A stretch of 40,113 bases of DNA from Photobacterium rosenbergii. Its GTDB lineage: Bacteria > Pseudomonadota > Gammaproteobacteria > Enterobacterales > Vibrionaceae. The notes beneath the pieces are model-generated. The model searched no databases. It saw only the letters and a program-made list of their open reading frames with translations, and had not been told where the DNA came from. Below, in pieces: positions 24,985 to 32,553 of the stretch. The translations under genes were made by a program, and so were the position numbers. The stretch covers positions 1 to 40,113 of the forward strand of contig NZ_PYMB01000035.1 in assembly GCF_003026455.1 (NCBI RefSeq), in the 5' to 3' direction. The first letter of the stretch is position 1; each line of letters starts with the position of its first letter.

Positions 24985-26282
24985 TGACTAAATTAAGACT
25001 GGCGCTGGCAAGCGCCATCTTATTCGCCGGCGCTTTACCTGCAGCGGAGATATCTCACCCTGAACAAGGGGGAGTCTTGGCGTTTTCTTCTTGCTCTCGT
25101 GGAAGGGGGGCTGCTGCTATTGATGAAGCCACTCGTTTGGCTGCTAAAGGCGTTACTGCTGCCTACCAAGGTGCGCGTGAGAACTTGTCAGCGACCGAGG
25201 CGGAAGAGTTTGCCAACTTACCTGAGCTGCCTGAGTTACTCAAAGCGGTAGAACAGACTCCGGAGCGGGTACAAATTGGCGAGACCTTTCTTCAGGGGAG
25301 TGAAACCTGTGTTGCGGTGAGCTTACCGTTGTCCATCGAGGCTTACCAAGATGATGGAGATTGGAGCTGGGACTCTGCGGAAGATGATCTCATTGTGAGG
25401 GTTAAGGCTACAGCCAAGGCCTCTAATGGCTTGCCCGCGATTCAGGCTGCAGAGCTTGCTGCCTTACAGCAGGCGGTATGGCAAGGGTTGAGCCTTATTG
25501 TTAATGACCCGTCGCCGTTTGTTCATTTAAAGGCTTTACCCAAGCCGTTTGTGAGCGAGTGGATGGTATTGGAGCAGAGTGAACACCAAGGCGTTGCCAC
25601 TGTTGTCATTAATGCCGAACTGGACATGGCGGAGTTGAGCCGGGTTGCCAGCAATCCCTACCTAGCCGCTGGTTCTCCGCGTTTTATGGTCCATGCCGAG
25701 CAGGCCCATTTTGCGGCTCCTATTATGGCCGTGCTGACCCAGCAAGGTTTCTCAGTGACACAAGACTTTGATCATGCAGATATCATTGTTCGGGTATCTA
25801 CTGAGTTACAAGACTCAGGAGAGTATTCCCGACTGGCTTTGTCATTGAGCTTGTTGGATAAAGCCTCTGCCCGTTTAGGTGAGTGGCACAATGAACCGGC
25901 AACACTAAGGCTACCAACCCGTGAGGGGATTGGAGTGCGCTTATTTGGTGCTCATTTAGCATCTGAAGATAACCAGTTAGCAATATTGTCCATGATGGAA
26001 GGAGGCTTAGAGCAGCTTAGCCAGATTGGCGGCCGCTACAACAAGGTGAGTTTTCCTCGCGACGCCTTGATAAGCCATAGTCAACTGCAGCATCTATTGG
26101 ATCAGCATAGCTATATTTATTCTCCGCAATTATCGACGGATGGTCGGCAAACCGTACTGGCATTTCGTACCCGTATGGCGAACAAAAGCTTGATGGCAGA
26201 TTTTATCCCAAGCCTATTGGCGATCATGGAAAGCCCGCTCGCAGTCAATACCGTCACTAATAATCAAATCATTATTCGTTAG
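24984..26282 (+). CDS. Secreted FlgT-like protein with tandem LPP20-type repeats
   Basis: The 432-residue product has a signal peptide (MTKLRLALASAILFAGALPA). Two segments share the LPP20/FlgT-N pattern of an Ala-rich helix between strands: about residues 30-115 (AAAIDEATRLAAKGVTAAYQ ... CVAVSLPLSIEAYQ) and 140-225 (VKATAKASNGLPAIQAAELA ... VVINAELDMAEL). A TolB-N/CsgG-like segment follows (MAVLTQQGFSVTQDFDHADI, then IVRVS). The C-terminal 100 residues are unassigned. The start codon overlaps the previous stop (TAATG). I infer a soluble periplasmic partner of the neighbouring lipoproteins. Confidence 0.75.
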   Translation: MTKLRLALASAILFAGALPAAEISHPEQGGVLAFSSCSRGRGAAAIDEATRLAAKGVTAAYQGARENLSATEAEEFANLPELPELLKAVEQTPERVQIGETFLQGSETCVAVSLPLSIEAYQDDGDWSWDSAEDDLIVRVKATAKASNGLPAIQAAELAALQQAVWQGLSLIVNDPSPFVHLKALPKPFVSEWMVLEQSEHQGVATVVINAELDMAELSRVASNPYLAAGSPRFMVHAEQAHFAAPIMAVLTQQGFSVTQDFDHADIIVRVSTELQDSGEYSRLALSLSLLDKASARLGEWHNEPATLRLPTREGIGVRLFGAHLASEDNQLAILSMMEGGLEQLSQIGGRYNKVSFPRDALISHSQLQHLLDQHSYIYSPQLSTDGRQTVLAFRTRMANKSLMADFIPSLLAIMESPLAVNTVTNNQIIIR

Positions 26283-26293
26283 AAAGGAAAGTC

Positions 26294-26878
26294 ATGAAAC
26301 GTCAACTAGGAGTTTCTCTGGTTTCTGCCCTGCTGCTTTCAGCTTGTGCAGCCAGTGAGAAAGAGGCTGAGCAACTAGATACCAACCATGGTTTTGATGT
26401 CCCAGAGTGGGTCATGGTGCCTTCTGTTCCTGGCGGGTTGGCTGCAGCCAGTTGCGTCAATGCCAGCAATAACTTCAACATTGATAAACGCCATGCAGAA
26501 GCAGGGGCTCGAAGTGCGTTAGCACAAAGTATCAATGTGAAGGCCAGCGTTATGGACCGTTCCTATTCACGGCTGAACCGTAGTGAATCCGGAACACAAA
26601 CGGGTGAAACCTTTGAAACTGTAGCCAAAAGTATCTCTGAAGTTCGTATGCAACGCTCACAGATCACCAATGTAGGCATGGGCAAGGTCAATGGCCAGAG
26701 CCAGGTTTGTGCAATGGCAGTGATCGATGAGTCGCTTGTCGCGAGCCTCTTCGATGATGTTGTTAAACAGGCCGGTGTGCCCATTGATCCCCAGGATGAG
26801 GCGGCGATGTATGAGGAGTTCCGTACCCAAAAGGCCATGTCTGAATTGGAGCAGGAACTTGAGCGTTTAATGCAGTAA
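26294..26878 (+). CDS. LPP20-family lipoprotein
   Basis: The 194-residue product has a type II signal ending LLLSAC (Cys18), and AAGGAAAG precedes its ATG. Residues 37 to 155 fit the LPP20 domain: VPEWVMVPSVPGGLAAASCV, DKRHAEAGARSALAQSINVK and a final strand CAMAVIDESLVASLF. This domain is found in Helicobacter LPP20 and Vibrio FlgP, which are outer-membrane-associated. The last 35 residues form an acidic helix. It is the last lipoprotein gene before the channel gene, with 24 bases between them. Confidence 0.82.
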   Translation: MKRQLGVSLVSALLLSACAASEKEAEQLDTNHGFDVPEWVMVPSVPGGLAAASCVNASNNFNIDKRHAEAGARSALAQSINVKASVMDRSYSRLNRSESGTQTGETFETVAKSISEVRMQRSQITNVGMGKVNGQSQVCAMAVIDESLVASLFDDVVKQAGVPIDPQDEAAMYEEFRTQKAMSELEQELERLMQ

Positions 26879-26902
26879 CAGCAGACGAGGTAGAGGTACG
26901 CC

Positions 26903-28105
26903 GTGTTCGTACCTCTATTGCCTATGTATTATCTTGAATACCTTAAAAGCCTTTATCTGTCTTTTTCAGAGATCCAGCAGCATTTTTTCCAGATAACGGT
27001 CACGGTACTCTCGTTCTGTATTATTCCCTGGTTAGTAAGAACAGCGCTAACTCGCTTTCTTGATTTCAGGGCGAATAAGGAGCGAAAGGGCTATGAACGG
27101 AAGTTTATTCATCGTGCCCAATACTTTGTTGGTTTTGTCTTTTCTATCTTCTGGTTTAAATATTTTGATGCCTACGGCTGGTATAGCAAATTGGCTGAGG
27201 TTGGGGCTGTTATATTTGCAGTGCTAATGTTGCACTCGGTGCTGGATTTTCTTGAAGTACGCTTCAACGGCCGACAAGGCAGCAATGAAATACCGATAAA
27301 GCCATTCGCCGAAATTATCAAACTCGCAAGTTTTGCGATGATGTTGATGATCATTATCGTCATTTTATTGGAAATATCACCGATGGCCTTTATCAGTGGT
27401 ATTGGTGCGATGTCTGCTATTGTCTTGCTATTATTCAAAGATAGTATTCTTGGTACGGTAACGGCTGTAAAAATCAATGTTCACCGCCTAGTGAAAAAAG
27501 GGGACTGGATAGAAGTCGACTCGTACGGAGCTGATGGTGTGATCAAAGATATTACTTTGAGCGTGATCACCGTTGAAAACTGGGATAAAACCACGTCGAT
27601 TATCCCAACATATGAAATTTTGAATGTAGGGCTAAAAAACTGGCGCAGCATGACGGTACAAGGTCGACGAATCAAGCGTGATGTTGCTATTGACGTCAAC
27701 AGTATTAAATTTCTTGATATGGATAAGGTTAAGGCTCTGTCCCAAGTCCCATTAATTAGTGACCAGATACATGATTTGTGTGCTAAGCACCAATTGAAAG
27801 TCAGTGGCGATAATATCAGTAAACGTTGTCTGACAAATGCTGGGTTATTTAGGTTATATGTTGAAGCTTACCTGCGTTCTCGTCATGACATCAACCAAGA
27901 GATGACCTTGATGGCTCGCCAATTGGCTTCAACCGCTAAAGGGGTTCCCTTAGAAGTGTATTGCTTTACCAAGAATACAGACTGGAATCACTTTGAGTCA
28001 GTACAAGCTGAAATCTTCGAGCATTTATATTCTGTTTTGCATATTTTTGAATTACGGGCATACCAAAATCTAATGGGAAATTATCAACATTCCCTGCAGA
28101 AATAA
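26903..28105 (+). CDS. MscS-family mechanosensitive channel, YbdG-like
   Basis: The 400-residue protein has about five transmembrane helices (roughly 23-48, 66-88, 95-115, 135-158, 160-180), the last being the pore helix (ISGIGAMSAIVLLLFKDSIL). The MscS beta domain follows with VKKGDWIEVDSYGADGVIKD and TVENWDKTTSIIPTYEIL, and the diagnostic YbdG segment NWRSMTVQGRRIKRDVAIDV. E. coli YbdG is a small-conductance osmotic channel in the inner membrane. The start is GTG 26903 with GAGGT upstream. The presence of an inner-membrane channel in an operon of outer-membrane-directed proteins hints at coupling between osmotic state and envelope. Confidence 0.92.
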   Translation: MFVPLLPMYYLEYLKSLYLSFSEIQQHFFQITVTVLSFCIIPWLVRTALTRFLDFRANKERKGYERKFIHRAQYFVGFVFSIFWFKYFDAYGWYSKLAEVGAVIFAVLMLHSVLDFLEVRFNGRQGSNEIPIKPFAEIIKLASFAMMLMIIIVILLEISPMAFISGIGAMSAIVLLLFKDSILGTVTAVKINVHRLVKKGDWIEVDSYGADGVIKDITLSVITVENWDKTTSIIPTYEILNVGLKNWRSMTVQGRRIKRDVAIDVNSIKFLDMDKVKALSQVPLISDQIHDLCAKHQLKVSGDNISKRCLTNAGLFRLYVEAYLRSRHDINQEMTLMARQLASTAKGVPLEVYCFTKNTDWNHFESVQAEIFEHLYSVLHIFELRAYQNLMGNYQHSLQK

Positions 28106-28188
28106 AATAACAATAGATATATAAACCATTCACTCCCTTTCTATTTATAGATAGGGGGAATATTACTAATCAATATTAGAGTAAAGTT

Positions 28189-30048
28189 TTGAAGTATTTA
28201 CTATTTACTGTCCTTTTCTGGGCAGGGGTGAGTCACGCCTATCAGTTTAATGAACCATTAGAAAATCACTTTAGCCAGGAGGACTATTACTCCAAGCAAC
28301 GAGCCCCTGAGATCACGATTAAAAAAAGTGACAAAGATTGTAGCGGGGAATGTCGTTATGACATTAATATCGGCAATGGCCATTACTACCAAACCCGAGC
28401 AGGCAGCATTAAAGAAATTGCAAGTGCCAGATATGGCTCGAGAGCTTTTTCGTATGTCAGGGTGCGATATGAATGCGAAGATGGCAAGAAGTGTAATGAA
28501 CATACGATGTATTCGACGTCGGGAAAACCGGTTTCGTTTAAAGGCCCGAATTGTTCAAAAGCCCTCGATCGCCATGTCAGCTATAAAGGCGAGTTGATGT
28601 GCTTGTATCGTGACAATCTGTCTTTCTATTCAGGCCGTTCAAACTGGAAGGTAGACCTACCTGCAACGCCTATTATGGGGACAGGGGTAATCAATAATAA
28701 CCTTGCCGGTTCGACATCAGTGGCATTTATCGGTGCAGATGACTACAAACTCTATACGTCAAATACCTACGATAAATGGCATGAGGCCGAGACAACCCTG
28801 CACCGACGCAGTGATTTTTCCGGCATTCTCGATACCCATCCCATTAACCGTAACTATACCGCTGTTGGGGTGTACGAATATGTCAATGTATTCAACAAGG
28901 GCGTGGACGTTTACTACTTTGGCCCTGATGGGTTGATATCCAACGGTACCTTGGCTAATAGTCCGGAATTTAACTATGGTTTTGAAACCAATGTCTTCGG
29001 TCAGGGTAATGATGTATTCATTACTGCCCAAAACAGCTCTGAACGAGAGCTCCAAACCTATAAGCTCTCCCGCCGTGAGCTGACAGGGTTGGAAAAGGAA
29101 GATAATCCTTATTCCCGTTATGCCTTGGTCGACTTGATGTTTGGTTACGGTATTGCCCAAACGAGCTGGGAAGTTAATCAGAAAATAAGTATTGATTCAA
29201 AAACGCGTGCCAGGGCAAGTTTTGATATGAACGATAGCTTATTACATAACTACTATGCACAGGGACGGGTCGGCAATACCCAAGCAACAGTCCACTACTT
29301 GACCAGTGAAGCGAAAAATAGCGACAGTGATTTGGTGTCCAAGGGAACGGAGGCACTCAATGCGGTTGTTGATTTCAACGGAATGTTTGGCGGGGCAACG
29401 ACCCTTCGCCTTGAGTTGGAAAAAATGGCGTCAGGGGGCGTTGTCACCTATTCCGACGATATGACGGAAATCCCGGTACAGGAGGCATTTGAAACCGAAT
29501 ATAACTCCCTTGCGCTTTACCTCATGTTGGAGCAGGGCCTGTATTTTGGTCTTCACAGCTCCAATTACCTTGCCCCTAGCGCAGTAGGTTTTGAAACCAA
29601 GTCTGGCAGTTATGCTGGTTCGGCTTTCGATCGTGATTTTGATATTGATCGTTACTTGCTTGTTGTTGGGTATGATGAGGCCAGCTATGGTAGCCGCTAT
29701 GAGACCAGCTATAACCGGTTCTATATTAATGGCGAGGTTGGGGTTGGCCTGAACAAGCTCAATGTCAGCCGAGGTGCCTTCGAAGAGGCTGTGGGCCGTG
29801 AGGAAGGGAAAATTCAAGGTAAATATGCCCTGGCGTTAACCTCGACGCTAGAGCTTGGCTATACACTGCAACACCGCAGTACCACACTCCGAGGTCTGGG
29901 CTACTCGTTACAGGCCGGCTACCGGGCCCGTGGCGACTGGACATTCCAGTCGAAGCCAAGTAGCAGCGACAAAGATGGTTATTACCTGGTTTATGATCGC
30001 GCCGACCTGTGGCATGGCCCGTTCATTCAATTTAATGCCATCTTCTAA
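28189..30048 (+). CDS. Predicted outer-membrane beta-barrel protein, last gene of the cluster
   Basis: The 619-residue product starts at TTG 28189, which gives a clean signal peptide (MKYLLFTVLFWAGVSHA). The N-terminal 140 mature residues contain six cysteines (51, 55, 96, 102, 122, 138), likely three disulfides. The middle reads as beta strands. From about residue 310 the chain alternates polar and hydrophobic residues in strand-turn pairs (YALVDLMFGYGIAQTSWEV, ARASFDMNDSLLHNYYAQGR, GLGYSLQAGYRARGDWTF). It ends in an aromatic strand finishing with Phe (FIQFNAIF), the usual C-terminal signature for assembly by the BAM complex. I do not recognise a named family. It lies 83 bases after the channel gene and is followed by the cluster's terminator. 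Confidence 0.8.
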   Translation: MKYLLFTVLFWAGVSHAYQFNEPLENHFSQEDYYSKQRAPEITIKKSDKDCSGECRYDINIGNGHYYQTRAGSIKEIASARYGSRAFSYVRVRYECEDGKKCNEHTMYSTSGKPVSFKGPNCSKALDRHVSYKGELMCLYRDNLSFYSGRSNWKVDLPATPIMGTGVINNNLAGSTSVAFIGADDYKLYTSNTYDKWHEAETTLHRRSDFSGILDTHPINRNYTAVGVYEYVNVFNKGVDVYYFGPDGLISNGTLANSPEFNYGFETNVFGQGNDVFITAQNSSERELQTYKLSRRELTGLEKEDNPYSRYALVDLMFGYGIAQTSWEVNQKISIDSKTRARASFDMNDSLLHNYYAQGRVGNTQATVHYLTSEAKNSDSDLVSKGTEALNAVVDFNGMFGGATTLRLELEKMASGGVVTYSDDMTEIPVQEAFETEYNSLALYLMLEQGLYFGLHSSNYLAPSAVGFETKSGSYAGSAFDRDFDIDRYLLVVGYDEASYGSRYETSYNRFYINGEVGVGLNKLNVSRGAFEEAVGREEGKIQGKYALALTSTLELGYTLQHRSTTLRGLGYSLQAGYRARGDWTFQSKPSSSDKDGYYLVYDRADLWHGPFIQFNAIF

Positions 30049-30057
30049 CTCAAGAAC

Positions 30058-30084
30058 AAAGCGCTAACTCTTAGCGCTTTTTCA
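30058..30084 (+). terminator. Terminator ending the envelope cluster
   Basis: The stem AAAGCGCTAA / TTAGCGCTTT with a CTC loop is followed by T's, ten bases after the barrel gene's stop and just before the convergent argA stop. Confidence 0.88.
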
Positions 30085-30087
30085 TTA

Positions 30088-31413
30088 TTACAAATCCAAA
30101 ATCAAAATCTTGGAGCGGCGCTGGAAGTTATACAGCGCCTTCTTGGCGACCGGTAGGCTCTCGACGCTCGATTCGCTGAAGCCTTGCTCACGGAACCAGT
30201 GCAGGCTGCGGGTCGTGAGGACAAACAGGTGGGCTAGGCCCATCCGTTTGGCTTGTTGTTTGAGTTGGCTGAGTAGCAAGGCACCACGGTCTCCGTCGCG
30301 GAAGTCGCGGTGAACGGCGACACAGGCCATTTCAGCCATACGCTCATCAGGGAATGGATACAACGCCGCACACCCTATGATCAGGCCGTCACGCTCAATG
30401 ATGGTGAATTGTTCGACTTCCTGCTCCAGTTGTTCCCGTGAGCGGCGGACCAAGATCCCGTCCTGTTCCAATGGGCGGATCAGCTCAAGGATCCCACCGA
30501 TATCATCTATTGTTGCCTGGCGAACCTGCTCGGCACTTTCCATCACAATTTGGGTACCGATGCCATCGAGTGAGAATAGCTCTTGGATCAGGGCACCATC
30601 TTCTTTGTAGCTGATCAAATGGCTACGGGGGATCCCTGCCCGGCAAGCAGTAATAGCACCTCTTAGGAAGCGGCCTGTCCCCCGTTCTTCTTGTTGCAGT
30701 TCGACCAAGCGCTGCAAGGCTTGTTCTGCTTCAATAGGGAGCATTTCAGAGACCACACCCCCTTCGCTATCTAATACCCCCTGCTCGGAGCAAAAGCCGA
30801 TGAGCTTGTCGGCTTTTAGCTTGATAGCCAGCTGGGTTGCGATTTCTTCCGACGTCAGGTTGAAGCACTCACCGGTGACCGAGCTAGCAATTGGCCCCAG
30901 TAACACAATGGCTCTTTGGTCAAGCTGGCGGTGGATAGCTTCGGTATCTATTCGGCGGATCCTGCCGCTATGGGCGTAGTCCACACCATCATCAATGCCT
31001 AAAGGTTGGGCAATAACGAAATTACCGCTAACGATATTAATTTGTGAGCCCGCCATCGGCGTATTGTTGAGGCCCATTGAGAACCTTGCCGTGATATCCA
31101 ACTGGAGGTGGCCTGCGGCTTGTTTGGCTATTTCCAGTGCCCGCTCGTCAGTTACCCTTACTCCCTTGTGGTAGGGGGTTGGGTAGTTCATTTGCTCGGC
31201 AAGGTTGGATATCTGCGGTCTTGCGCCATACACCATTACAATACGCAGCCCAAGGCTGTTAAGCAGGGCGATATCATTGACGATATGGGAAAAATTTTCA
31301 TGGGCGATGGCTTCCCCGCCAACCATGATGACAATGGTTTTGCCAATATGGGCGTTGAGGTAAGGGGCCGATTGGCGGAACCCTTTGACCAAGGCGGTAC
31401 TTCTGAATTTCAC
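30088..31413 (-). CDS. argA: Amino-acid N-acetyltransferase (N-acetylglutamate synthase)
   Basis: ArgA makes N-acetylglutamate from glutamate and acetyl-CoA, the first step of arginine synthesis. The 441-residue protein has an N-terminal amino-acid-kinase domain (about 20-280: FRQSAPYLNAHIGKTIVIMV, YGARPQI, NIVSGNFVIAQPLGIDDGVD). This domain provides arginine feedback control in the family. A C-terminal GNAT acetyltransferase domain follows (about 290-441: MAEMACVAVHRDFRDGDRGA, then LFVLTTRSLHWFREQGF). It starts with GTG preceded by AAGGAAG. An ArgR box lies about 90 bases upstream, so arginine repression is expected. It is convergent with the envelope cluster, as it is with recD in E. coli. 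Confidence 0.97.
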   Translation of the reverse strand: MKFRSTALVKGFRQSAPYLNAHIGKTIVIMVGGEAIAHENFSHIVNDIALLNSLGLRIVMVYGARPQISNLAEQMNYPTPYHKGVRVTDERALEIAKQAAGHLQLDITARFSMGLNNTPMAGSQINIVSGNFVIAQPLGIDDGVDYAHSGRIRRIDTEAIHRQLDQRAIVLLGPIASSVTGECFNLTSEEIATQLAIKLKADKLIGFCSEQGVLDSEGGVVSEMLPIEAEQALQRLVELQQEERGTGRFLRGAITACRAGIPRSHLISYKEDGALIQELFSLDGIGTQIVMESAEQVRQATIDDIGGILELIRPLEQDGILVRRSREQLEQEVEQFTIIERDGLIIGCAALYPFPDERMAEMACVAVHRDFRDGDRGALLLSQLKQQAKRMGLAHLFVLTTRSLHWFREQGFSESSVESLPVAKKALYNFQRRSKILILDL

Positions 31414-31502
31414 GGCTGGCTTCCTTGTTGCTGTGTGGCAAGTATGCAGGCTTATGCCTCACGATGAGGTCATAAGGATGTTATTAATGATTATGCGATT
31501 TA

Positions 31503-31520
31503 TGTCAATAAAAATTCACT
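31503..31520. promoter_or_regulatory. ARG box (ArgR operator) upstream of argA
   Basis: TGTCAATAAAAATTCACT matches the 18-bp ARG box consensus wnTGAATwwwwATTCAnw at all defined positions but one. ArgR normally binds paired boxes; a weaker partner (TGTTATTAATGATTATGC, about 31479-31496) lies nearer argA but with atypical spacing. Confidence 0.75.
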
Positions 31521-31661
31521 GGTGACCATATTCTTGGTATGCAATATCCAGATAAAAACTGGGGAGAAGATCTCGTTATTTGCCTTGCTAAGCAGATAAG
31601 TACCGAAAGAGGCGTGCTTTGGGGTATATTGGCTGGGAAACGCGCTATGTTATAAAGAGTT

Positions 31662-32063
31662 ATGGCCACAAAGCAAAAGACCTCCTTGTTTACTCACCGA
31701 CTGATCAGTTTTGCCATGGCAGTAGCCGTTACCGGCGCAATAGCGTTGGGCTTGTTGCTGGCAGGCTTGTTTGATAGCGCAATAGCACAAGATAAGCATT
31801 TGCCGGATATCAACGGTGTCTGGACTGAGCAAGATGTTGCCCCTTATGCCGCTGACAGTTTTGAAATCCGCCCTGAAGGTGTTTTTGTCAATGGTCGTCA
31901 GGTGAATACCCAATATCAATGGGATGGCAGCAAACTTGAGTATCTGCGTGGTGATGACCTTTATATTTACTCTTACCTTTCTGGCCGGTTGATTCGCCAA
32001 AGCCCAGCCCATTATATTTCCACTTTTTCACGTCAGAAGATGGACCTACGTCCATCAAACTAG
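31662..32063 (+). CDS. DUF2850-like single-pass membrane protein
   Basis: The 133-residue product has one transmembrane or uncleaved signal segment (about residues 14-36, SFAMAVAVTGAIALGLLLAG). A periplasmic domain follows, beginning with INGVWTEQDVAPYAADSFEI and continuing with GVFVNGRQVNTQYQWDG and LEYLRGDDLYIYSYL. This layout matches the DUF2850 family that I know from Vibrio genomes; its function is unknown. Its stop codon shares the palindrome CTAG with the stop of the convergent small gene. Confidence 0.82.
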   Translation: MATKQKTSLFTHRLISFAMAVAVTGAIALGLLLAGLFDSAIAQDKHLPDINGVWTEQDVAPYAADSFEIRPEGVFVNGRQVNTQYQWDGSKLEYLRGDDLYIYSYLSGRLIRQSPAHYISTFSRQKMDLRPSN

Positions 32064-32293
32064 TTCATGGGCGGAGTCGGCAGCCTGCGTAGCAACTGGT
32101 TTACCGGGATCTGCTTGAGCGCCACCTTTCTCATAATATCGGCAGTATCCGTACTCCCACCTAAACATCGCTGGATTGCGGTATTGACTTGGTGGGGTGA
32201 ATTTCCCTCGCTAACCAAGTTACGTATCCATTGGTATTCAATGGAATTGATGTTTAACAGGGTGTCCTTGCCTATCTTCAATGGTTGGTCCAT
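32060..32293 (-). CDS. Small conserved hypothetical protein
   Basis: The 77-residue, soluble product begins MDQPLKIGKDTLLNINSIEY and is predicted helical. The start at 32293 is fixed by GGAGG at good spacing; the longer open frame to 32383 lacks a ribosome binding site. I do not recognise a named family. It converges with the DUF2850-like gene, and the two share the four bases CTAG at their ends. Confidence 0.75.
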   Translation of the reverse strand: MDQPLKIGKDTLLNINSIEYQWIRNLVSEGNSPHQVNTAIQRCLGGSTDTADIMRKVALKQIPVNQLLRRLPTPPMN

Positions 32294-32553
32294 GTGACGC
32301 CTCCATTCGAACCTTAATGACATTTCTGTGACGTTTTTATTAACTACAGGATGACTATGACACAAATATGACAGTGGTGGCATATCCGTGTGTTTAGGTA
32401 AATAATGCGAAGCAATTCAGACAAACTGCTGACAAAGTTAAGAAAAAGATCGGCAAAATAGTTTTTCGGGGGTAACCACTTGTAGGCGGGAGTGCCTCAG
32501 TTGGTTACACTGATGAAAAATGGGATTCCAAATAAGACGATATAGGATTGACG

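Noticed and set aside
20209..30048. The envelope cluster as a curli, type IV pilus or flagellar locus.
   Set aside because: No curli subunit (CsgA/B), pilin, secretion ATPase or flagellar axial gene is present; only fold-level similarity of some lipoproteins was seen.
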